A DNA stretch of 64,000 nucleotides from Hyphomonadaceae bacterium (GTDB lineage Bacteria; Pseudomonadota; Alphaproteobacteria; Caulobacterales; Aquidulcibacteraceae). Position 1 is the first letter of the stretch. Each line of letters begins with the position of its first letter. The notes beneath the pieces were generated by a model, which had not been told where the DNA came from, searched no databases, and was given only the letters and a program-made list of their open reading frames with translations. This document shows, piece after piece, positions 58,237 through 64,000 of the stretch. The position numbers and the translations under genes were made by a program. The stretch covers positions 1-64,000 of the forward strand of contig JAIELK010000010.1 in the NCBI GenBank assembly GCA_019753175.1, read 5' to 3'.

Positions 58237-58527
58237 GTGCCGATTGCGACGTTTGCCGACGACGACACCGCCCGCATTTTCGAGGGCCAGCGGGTCCGCG
58301 GCGGGGCTGAAGACGTGGCGAAACGCGCAAGGCGACGCATGCAGCAGCTCGATGCCGCGACGCGCTTGGATGATTTGGCCTCGCCCGGCGCTGACTTGAA
58401 GAAGCTCGCCGGCGCAAAGCCAGCGACATGGCAAATGCGGGTGAACGATCAGTACCGCATCCGCTTCCAAGTCGTTCGCCAGTCGCCGTTCGAGGTTGGC
58501 GAGGTGTGGTTTGGCGATCCCCATTAG
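58237..58527 (+). CDS. higB: HigB-type toxin (RelE superfamily mRNA interferase)
   Basis: A 96-aa protein with the host-killer pattern FADDDTARIFEGQRV, then RARRRMQQLDAATRLDDLAS, PGADLKKLAGAKPATWQMRV and the RelE-fold core DQYRIRFQVV followed by EVGEVWFGDPH. HigB cleaves ribosome-associated mRNA. The toxin gene precedes the antitoxin, the usual higBA order. GTG start. Confidence 0.9.
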   Translation: MPIATFADDDTARIFEGQRVRGGAEDVAKRARRRMQQLDAATRLDDLASPGADLKKLAGAKPATWQMRVNDQYRIRFQVVRQSPFEVGEVWFGDPH

Positions 58528-58535
58528 GAGAAATT

Positions 58536-58853
58536 ATGTCCGTTGCGCGCAATACTATTCGGTTCAAGAGGCCGCTCCCGCACCCCGGTGAAACGCTTGT
58601 TGAAGATTATCTGGAGCCGCTCGGCTTGAGCGCGGGCGCGCTCGCCAAGCAGATGGGCCTCAAGGGTCGCCAGCGCATCGAGCGACTGGTGCGGGGGCAG
58701 CAATCGATCACCGCCGACACCGCGCTGCGCCTGTCGCGTGTGTTCACGAACACCAGCCCGGAATTCTGGATGAACCTGCAGGCCGCGCATGATCTATCGG
58801 CCGCGGAAATCGCGGGGCGGCGGGAATTGGCGAAGATCGGCGCACTGACGTGA
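58536..58853 (+). CDS. higA: HigA-type antitoxin (XRE HTH)
   Basis: The 105-aa product carries the HigA HTH: HPGETLVEDYLEPLGLSAGA, LAKQMGLKGRQRIERLVRGQ, SITADTALRLSRVFTNTSPE and FWMNLQAAHDL. It should bind HigB and the upstream palindrome. A strong TTAGGAGAAA precedes the ATG at 58536, 8 bp after higB. The stop overlaps the start of the nitroreductase gene (GTGA), an unusually tight link to a metabolic gene. Confidence 0.92.
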   Translation: MSVARNTIRFKRPLPHPGETLVEDYLEPLGLSAGALAKQMGLKGRQRIERLVRGQQSITADTALRLSRVFTNTSPEFWMNLQAAHDLSAAEIAGRRELAKIGALT

Positions 58854-59467
58854 GCCTGCCCATCCCCGTCCTGCCGGCCGAGAACGAGCTCTGCAACGCC
58901 ATCTGCGAAAGCGCCGATATGCTCGCGCTGCTGGCGCGCCGTCGTTCGACCAAAGTCGTGCACTTCACAGCGCCCGGCCCTTCAAGCGAAGAGCTCGATG
59001 CGCTTATTCGCCTCGCCGCGCGCGTACCTGATCACGGCAAGCTCGGCCCGTGGCGCTTCGTGGCGATCGAGGGCGATGCGCGCGTGCGTGCTGGCGAAGC
59101 GCTCGCTAGCGTACTGGCGAAGGACAACGCCGACCAAGCCTCGCTCGACAAGGCGCGCGAGACCTTCCTGCGCGCGCCTGTGTGCGTGATGGTGGTCTCC
59201 ACTGCCGCAGCGCATCCGAAAATACCGGAATGGGAGCAGCAGCTCTCCGTGGGCGCTGTGTGTTTTTCACTACTCTTGACCGCGCACGCCGCCGGCTATG
59301 GCGGCTGCTGGCTCACCGGCTGGCCGTGCTACGACGCGCGCGCCCGCGGGGGGCTTGGCTTGGGGGCGCAAGAGCGCATCGCCGGCTTCATTCATCTGGG
59401 CGCGCCAACCGAACGCCCCACCGAACGCGTCCGCGCCGACATCGGCGCGCGCATCAGCCGCTTCTAG
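58850..59467 (+). CDS. nitroreductase family protein (YdjA-like)
   Basis: The 205-aa product has the nitroreductase FMN-binding N-terminus (LLARRRSTKVVHFTAPGPSS), ARVPDHGKLGPWRFVAIEGD, VGAVCFSLLLTAHAAGYGGC and WLTGWPCYDARARGGLGLGA. It belongs to the short YdjA-like subgroup of flavin oxidoreductases; the substrate is unknown. The GTG start lies in the higA stop. The 3' end overlaps the convergent serine hydrolase by 14 nt. Confidence 0.85.
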   Translation: MSLPIPVLPAENELCNAICESADMLALLARRRSTKVVHFTAPGPSSEELDALIRLAARVPDHGKLGPWRFVAIEGDARVRAGEALASVLAKDNADQASLDKARETFLRAPVCVMVVSTAAAHPKIPEWEQQLSVGAVCFSLLLTAHAAGYGGCWLTGWPCYDARARGGLGLGAQERIAGFIHLGAPTERPTERVRADIGARISRF

Positions 59468-60707
59468 TCAGGGCCTTGAGTGCCGCCGCTATCAACAGCT
59501 CTTCCGGCGCAGTCAACGCCGACACTTCACCTTGAGGTCGATCCGTTTCCGGCATGCCATTCAACGCGTAAACGATCGTGTCGCGCGTGCGTGCATTCCA
59601 CAGGAGGCCGGTCATCCAGCCATAAGCGTCGCCAAAGTGACCGCGCCAGCCCGCTGGCATCCCAGCAAAGGCGTCACGCGCGCCGCGAGCAGGCAAGTGC
59701 ACGCCAAGTCCATAGCGCGCATAGAAGCCGTGCTCGGTCAGGCCATTGCGGTCTTGCATGCAGTGAACCCACGCCGGCCGCTGCATCCGCTGCAAGGTAG
59801 CCCGCGATAGGATCCTCTCGTCGCCATGTGCGAAGCAGCGCGCCAGCGTGTCCATATTGCGCAGACTGAGGCGCAAGCCGCCGTGCGGTGAAAACGCCAA
59901 CCCGTTCTGGCTCAGTTCATAGGACTCGAGGCGCGGCGGTTCGGTCGCGTCGCCTTGGTACATCGACACTCCCGGCGATTGCGGCGGCGACGCGTCGACC
60001 TCGGCGATCCAGGCGCCGTCACGCAAGCGCGCGCCGGCCGCAGCGCGGTCGCGGGCGGCCTGACTGACGCCGCTCCAATTGTAGCCGCAGTCGAGACCCA
60101 AGGGTGCGAACATGGCTTCGCGCATGTAAAGGTCGAAGCGCTGACCGCTGACGCGCTCGATGACTTGGGCAATGACGCCGAAGTTCGTGTCGCAATAGCC
60201 GAAGAAATCTCCAGGACGTTCCCCGGCGTACCAGCCCCCATAGCCCGGCTCACGCTCCGCGAGCCGCAGGCGGGCGAGCAAATCGCCGGAGAAGGGCACC
60301 GGGAAGTCAGCGCCATTGCGTAAACCGCTGGTGTGGGACAGCAGCTGCCGACAGGTGATCGGCGTATCGGGATAAGCCGGATGGCGGAGCGGGCTTCGGA
60401 GATAGCGCGACACATCGCGGTTCAGGTCGAGGCGATCCCGCTCAGCCAGCCGCATGAAGCCGGCTGCTGTCACCATCTTCGACACCGATGCGACGCGGAA
60501 CGTGCTGTCCAGCGTAAATGAAACGTCCGCTCGAAGCGTCCGGCCCTCGGCGCGCTCCATCGCGGCGCCGCCATCGCCAGCGCGCGCGATCAAACCCGCA
60601 CAGAGTACAAATTGACTTGGGGGCGGCCACAGCTGCCCAGCGTCATCGATCCCTAAACCGCCAGCCAAGGCAGAACCCAAGAGCACGCGACGGGACAACG
60701 ACGCCAC
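59454..60707 (-). CDS. serine hydrolase, beta-lactamase/class C type
   Basis: A 417-aa exported enzyme with a Tat-like leader (LSRRVLLGSALAGGLG). The catalytic SxxK is S74-V-S-K77 (FRVASVSKMV), with the structural segment ITCRQLLSHTSGLRNG and a YCDTNFGVIAQVIERVSG stretch at the place of the Tyr-x-Asn motif. Such enzymes hydrolyse peptides, esters or beta-lactams; the target is not predictable. The GTG start overlaps the previous stop by 1 nt (TAGTG). Confidence 0.82.
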   Translation of the reverse strand: MASLSRRVLLGSALAGGLGIDDAGQLWPPPSQFVLCAGLIARAGDGGAAMERAEGRTLRADVSFTLDSTFRVASVSKMVTAAGFMRLAERDRLDLNRDVSRYLRSPLRHPAYPDTPITCRQLLSHTSGLRNGADFPVPFSGDLLARLRLAEREPGYGGWYAGERPGDFFGYCDTNFGVIAQVIERVSGQRFDLYMREAMFAPLGLDCGYNWSGVSQAARDRAAAGARLRDGAWIAEVDASPPQSPGVSMYQGDATEPPRLESYELSQNGLAFSPHGGLRLSLRNMDTLARCFAHGDERILSRATLQRMQRPAWVHCMQDRNGLTEHGFYARYGLGVHLPARGARDAFAGMPAGWRGHFGDAYGWMTGLLWNARTRDTIVYALNGMPETDRPQGEVSALTAPEELLIAAALKALTRSG

Positions 60708-61081
60708 TAAACTCGAACCGCCTCGGCAACACGGAAAGTCAGCACGTCGCCATCGGCTTCGCGCACAGTGACATACTCGCCGGGCCTCAGTTCGTGCGAG
60801 CCAAGCCTGAACAGCGGCTCGGCGGGGCCTTCATCTTCCTCGTCGTACCAGAAATACCAATTGTCGCCGCGATGGCGTAGCCAACCATCAGCGGCCGTCT
60901 CGTGTGGATGAAAGCGGCGCACCGTGCACTGGTCGCGCTTTTCCCGCCACAGCACGGCATCAAGCTTGTGGTTACTGTCGAGCGGCGCATGGATCACGTA
61001 GCCGTAATCATCGCTCCCGTCCGGGTAACCGGCGTCCGGGTTGCGTCCGAGCCTAAGAATTACGCGCGTCAAACCAATCAT
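60707..61081 (-). CDS. hypothetical protein
   Basis: The 124-aa product has no signal peptide. It is rich in Asp, Glu, Trp and Tyr, with beta-like segments (DSNHKLDAVLWREKRDQCTV, RRFHPHETAADGWLRHRGDN, WYFWYDEEDEGPAEPLFRLG, HELRPGEYVTVREADGDVLT). The final part resembles a small beta-barrel domain. I recognise no family. The start at 61081 (MIGLTRVILRLGRNPDAGYP) is taken rather than the ATG 12 nt upstream. It is the probable first gene of an operon with the serine hydrolase. Confidence 0.65.
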   Translation of the reverse strand: MIGLTRVILRLGRNPDAGYPDGSDDYGYVIHAPLDSNHKLDAVLWREKRDQCTVRRFHPHETAADGWLRHRGDNWYFWYDEEDEGPAEPLFRLGSHELRPGEYVTVREADGDVLTFRVAEAVRV

Positions 61082-61162
61082 TAGATGCTCCATGCGGTGA
61101 GTCCGCTTATCTGAAAGCCAGCGGCCAGATTACATTGACCGCGCGCAAAGACGAGAGGTTCC

Positions 61163-61783
61163 ATGGGCAGGCGGCCACGCACCCAGATTTCCGCCAAGGG
61201 CGAGGCGCCGCGAGCCTGGCAGCGCATGCTGTCCGGCCGGCGGCTCGACCTTTTGGACCCCTCCCCGCTTGACATCGAGATCGAGGATATCGCCCACGGG
61301 CTCGCGCGGGTGGCGCGCTGGAACGGCCAGACCACCGGCGCGCATGCATTTTCCGTGGCCCAGCATTCGCTGGTGGTTGAAGAACTGTGCCGCAAGCTGG
61401 CGCCCGACTGGGACAAGACGCGGCGGCTGATGGCGTTGCTGCATGACGCGCCGGAATATGTGATCGGCGATATGATTAGCCCGTTCAAGGCCGCGCTCGG
61501 GCTCGATTACCGCGCCTTTGAAGCAAAACTCGAAAGCGCCATCCATCTCCGGTTCGGCTTGCCGGCGTTGACCCCGGCTTCGGTTAAGGGGGTGATTAAG
61601 CGCGCCGACGTGATCTGCGCCTATTTCGAGGCGACCCAGCTCGCCGGCTTCTCTGAGGCCGAGGCGAAACGCTATTTCGGCGCCCCGCCCCGCGGCGTAG
61701 CGTTGAAATTGACCCCACGGCCGACCGCGCAGGTGCAAGAGACCTTCCTGAAGCGCTTCCGCTCGCTGATTGAACCGGCCTAA
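61163..61783 (+). CDS. HD-domain hydrolase (YfbR-like)
   Basis: The 206-aa product has RRLDLLDPSPLDIEIEDIAH, GAHAFSVAQHSLVVEELCRK (first His), ALLHDAPEYVIGDMISPFKA (the HD pair) and VIKRADVICAYFEATQLAGF (late Asp). YfbR-type enzymes are 5'-nucleotidases acting on deoxynucleoside monophosphates; the specificity here is inferred. It is the first gene of a plus-strand trio with the phosphatase and NUDIX regulator. Confidence 0.87.
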   Translation: MGRRPRTQISAKGEAPRAWQRMLSGRRLDLLDPSPLDIEIEDIAHGLARVARWNGQTTGAHAFSVAQHSLVVEELCRKLAPDWDKTRRLMALLHDAPEYVIGDMISPFKAALGLDYRAFEAKLESAIHLRFGLPALTPASVKGVIKRADVICAYFEATQLAGFSEAEAKRYFGAPPRGVALKLTPRPTAQVQETFLKRFRSLIEPA

Positions 61784-61792
61784 AATCCTATC

Positions 61793-62317
61793 ATGGCGAT
61801 CCATGTCTGCCCCCTCTCGTTGGCTTCCAAGATCGCGCGCGAACACAAACCCTCGCATGTGGTGAGCTTGCTTGACCCTGGCACACCGTTCCCAGCGTTG
61901 CTTGGCTGCGACGAGCGCCACTTCAAGCTGCCGGTGCACGACATCGAACACGAACTGATCGGCTTCGATGCGATCTGCGACAAGCGCGTCCGTTCGATCA
62001 TCGCGTTCGTGAGCGGCTGGGAACGCGACGCGCCGATGCTCGTGCACTGCTATGCTGGCATCAGCCGCTCGACCGCGACTGCCTACATCACAGCCTGCGC
62101 ACACAATCCGGGCGCGGACGAAGAAGAGATCGCGGCGGCGCTTCGCGCAGCATCACCCAGCGCCAGCCCAAATCGCCGTTTCGTTGCGCTCGCCGACGCC
62201 GAACTCGATCGTGGCGGACGCATGGTCCGCGCGATCGAACGAATCGGCCGCGGCGCAAGCTGGTTGGACGTCGGCGAAGCAAAGCCGTTCACCCTCTCAT
62301 CCCGGTTCGGAGCATGA
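61793..62317 (+). CDS. protein tyrosine/dual-specificity phosphatase-like protein
   Basis: The 174-aa product contains the phosphatase signature HCYAGISRSTA (Cys86, Arg92, the Cx5R loop) and an Asp50-containing loop (LPVHDIEHEL) as possible general acid. The N-terminus HVCPLSLASKIAREHKPSHV fits the alphaproteobacterial family. It lies 9 bp after the HD hydrolase; the stop overlaps the next gene (ATGA). Confidence 0.85.
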   Translation: MAIHVCPLSLASKIAREHKPSHVVSLLDPGTPFPALLGCDERHFKLPVHDIEHELIGFDAICDKRVRSIIAFVSGWERDAPMLVHCYAGISRSTATAYITACAHNPGADEEEIAAALRAASPSASPNRRFVALADAELDRGGRMVRAIERIGRGASWLDVGEAKPFTLSSRFGA

Positions 62318-63297
62318 CGCCTCCCCGCGTCGTCATCGGCCTATCGGCGGTTATCGTCGCGGTGGCGGAGGACGCCCCTTGCGTCGTGGTCACGCGAGAA
62401 ACGAGCAGCGCGCTGACCGGCCTGCCCTTCGGCCCGTTCGATCCCGCTGGCGACCACACCCTTGAACTTTCGTTGCGCGGCTGGGTCGCTGAACAAACAG
62501 GTTTCAACATCGGCTATGTCGAGCAATTGTACACATTCGGCGATCGCGGCCGCGAGATGCCGCTGGCTGACATAGGCAGCAGCCCGGATCGCGTCATCTC
62601 GATCTCGTATCTTGCACTCACTCCGTCGCGATCGACGCTCGATCGCGCGTCGGCGGCTTGGCGATCGTGGTACGACTTCTTTCCCTGGGAAGACTGGCGC
62701 AGCGGTCGGCCTGCTGTGATCGATGTGGTCATCGCGCCAAAGCTGCGCAGTTGGGCGCAAAGAGCGGCGAGCGCCGACGCCATCGGGCAGCGACGTGCGC
62801 GTGCGCGGCTTGCGTTTGCACTCGACGGCGCTGCATGGAACGAGGAGCGAGCGCTCGAACGCTACGAGTTGCTGTACGAAGCTGGGCTTGCGCCCGAAGC
62901 GGCGCGCGATCGCGCGCGCTTCGAGGGCCGCACGCCGGACGCCATTGCAGCGATGCCCGGCCTCGGCGAGCCTATGATCTCCGATCACCGGCGCATCCTC
63001 GCCACCGCCATCGGTCGGCTGCGGGCCAAGATGAAGTATCGTCCGATCGTGTTCGAACTCGCTCCCGAGCGGTTTACACTGCTTAGCTTGCAGCGGCTGG
63101 TCGAAGCCATCGCCGGCATCGAACTGCACAAGCAGAACTTCCGCCGCCTGCTCGATCGCACGGGGTTGGTGGAAGGCACCGGCGAGTTCGACGCCAGCGC
63201 GGGCGGCAGGCCCGCTGAGCTCTTTCGCTGTCGGCGAGAAACCCTGCACGAGCGCCCCGTCGGCGGCGTTCACGTACCAGCGCCGCGACGGGAGTGA
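62314..63297 (+). CDS. NUDIX-domain transcriptional regulator, NrtR-like (NAD regulator)
   Basis: A 327-aa protein. The N-terminal NUDIX-like domain has a degenerate Nudix box (GPFDPAGDHTLELSLRGWVA lacks the REXXEE glutamates), so it probably binds rather than hydrolyses nucleotides. The C-terminal winged helix contains the NrtR hallmark LAPERFTLLSLQRLVEAIAG and ELHKQNFRRLLDRTGLVEGT. NrtR regulates NAD metabolism by sensing ADP-ribose; the same role is likely, though no NAD gene lies nearby. Confidence 0.83.
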   Translation: MTPPRVVIGLSAVIVAVAEDAPCVVVTRETSSALTGLPFGPFDPAGDHTLELSLRGWVAEQTGFNIGYVEQLYTFGDRGREMPLADIGSSPDRVISISYLALTPSRSTLDRASAAWRSWYDFFPWEDWRSGRPAVIDVVIAPKLRSWAQRAASADAIGQRRARARLAFALDGAAWNEERALERYELLYEAGLAPEAARDRARFEGRTPDAIAAMPGLGEPMISDHRRILATAIGRLRAKMKYRPIVFELAPERFTLLSLQRLVEAIAGIELHKQNFRRLLDRTGLVEGTGEFDASAGGRPAELFRCRRETLHERPVGGVHVPAPRRE

Positions 63298-63301
63298 ATG
63301 A

Positions 63302-63964
63302 TCAAGAAACCGGCGGCGGTTCAACGCCGTAGTTGAGGGGATCGACCTGAACGCCGTCGACTGTCACTTCGTAGTGCAAGTGCACGCCGGTCGCGTTGCC
63401 GGTCATGCCCATCCGCCCAATCGGCGCACCGGTCTGCACCCGCCGGCCGGTGACCAGATTGGGATCGGCCTCGCTCAAATGCGCATAGAGCGTGCGCACG
63501 CCGCGGCCGTGATCGATCTCGACCACGAGGCCATAACCGCCGCGCCACTCGACAACGCTGATCCAGCCATCGCCTGCCGCATAGATATAGCCGCCGCCGC
63601 GATTGGCGAGATCGAGCCCGTTATGCTGACGCCCGCCGCCCGTCGCGGTTCCGCGCCAGCCATACCCAGAAGACAAGCACGCCGCTTGCGTCGGATTGCG
63701 TAGCAGCGCGCCGGCCGGTGTGAACATGTAGGGCGTATAGCCCAACACCTCCGCGCGTCGCCCAAGCTCTCCGAGGTTCGAGCCGCCGCCGCCATTGCAG
63801 GCGAACAGCTCGCTATGCAGCGACGCTTGTGGCGCGGTCGAGTATTCGTTGGGGACAGGCGGCGGCGGTGGTTGACGATAGCTTCCGGGCGCGCCGTAAG
63901 GGGCGCTCGTCGACGCACAGCCCGCCGCCAGCGCCGCCGTTGCAGCAATTGCCAAATAGCGCAT
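63302..63964 (-). CDS. M23-family peptidase lipoprotein
   Basis: A 220-aa lipoprotein (lipobox LAAGCAS, Cys16) with a Pro-rich linker. A lysostaphin-like M23 domain follows: GTATGGGRQHNGLDLANRGG (HxxxD zinc ligands), YIYAAGDGWISVVEWRGGYG, VVEIDHGRGVRTLYAHLSEA and GVHLHYEV (HxH). All zinc ligands are present, so it should cut peptidoglycan cross-links in the periplasm. The start at 63964 has GGGAG upstream. It is convergent with the NrtR-like gene. Confidence 0.9.
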   Translation of the reverse strand: MRYLAIAATAALAAGCASTSAPYGAPGSYRQPPPPPVPNEYSTAPQASLHSELFACNGGGGSNLGELGRRAEVLGYTPYMFTPAGALLRNPTQAACLSSGYGWRGTATGGGRQHNGLDLANRGGGYIYAAGDGWISVVEWRGGYGLVVEIDHGRGVRTLYAHLSEADPNLVTGRRVQTGAPIGRMGMTGNATGVHLHYEVTVDGVQVDPLNYGVEPPPVS

Positions 63965-64000
63965 CGTCGTCTGCTCCCACGCCAACGCGAACCGCGATCT

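Overview
The window is high-GC DNA from an alphaproteobacterium. GuaA/GuaB/RsmB, HspQ, the AST arginine pathway, a two-subunit methylmalonyl-CoA mutase and an NrtR-like NUDIX regulator point towards Caulobacterales or a Hyphomonadaceae-like lineage (inference; no rRNA is present). It has two halves: an accessory metal-resistance island (about 1-33,300) and a mostly core chromosomal segment (33,359-64,000).

Island. Its left end lies outside the window. From the left it carries a DUF411 protein and a methyltransferase (minus strand); a CnrY/CnrX/CnrH-like trio of anti-sigma factor, periplasmic metal sensor and ECF sigma factor; three neighbouring genes that are each frameshifted (AraC-type regulator, sterol-desaturase-like protein, methyltransferase); a copper operon (copA, copB, lipoprotein, PepSY protein, CusF-like protein, DUF2231 protein); DUF302 and Spy-like proteins; a CE15-like esterase; and a minus-strand Cus efflux operon (cusC-cusB-cusA-cusF, with a second CusF domain fused to CusB). 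A second unit follows: a MerR regulator with a His-rich DMT transporter, diverging from an ICMT-like fragment, a CDF transporter, a His-rich periplasmic protein and czcC-czcB-czcA. The right flank holds scars of mobile DNA: a truncated LexA-like gene abutting a truncated trbG, a secreted protein with a DesK/DesR-type two-component pair, and an IS1182-type transposase fragment. It ends at the 3' end of guaA, a known integration hotspot.

The most notable observation is a repeated promoter-like motif, (T/C)(G/A)AGGG(A/G)T-N14-CGTA(T/A), always with a 14-nt spacer. It lies upstream of the sigma-factor operon, the divergent methyltransferase-DUF411 pair, copA, cusF and the small Cys/Met protein that precedes the Cus operon. 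I infer one ECF regulon in which a CnrYXH-type system, known from nickel/cobalt resistance, controls copper functions.

Core half. guaA, a lipoprotein (probably frameshifted), then an atypical two-gene module (membrane-anchored ParA-like ATPase plus a small basic protein), a helical hypothetical protein, rsmB, a VOC protein, guaB, rlmE and ppx/gppA, and divergent hspQ. Next come the arginine succinyltransferase genes (an M20 hydrolase, astA, astD, astB), an OmpA-family porin, tRNA-Lys, glpK, a nitronate-monooxygenase-like enzyme, and mutA and mutB separated by three small genes including a GH25 lysozyme. A double-hairpin repeat is inserted in frame inside mutA. A HigBA toxin-antitoxin pair overlaps a nitroreductase gene. 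The segment ends with a serine hydrolase, an HD hydrolase, a protein phosphatase, an NrtR-like regulator and an M23 peptidase lipoprotein.
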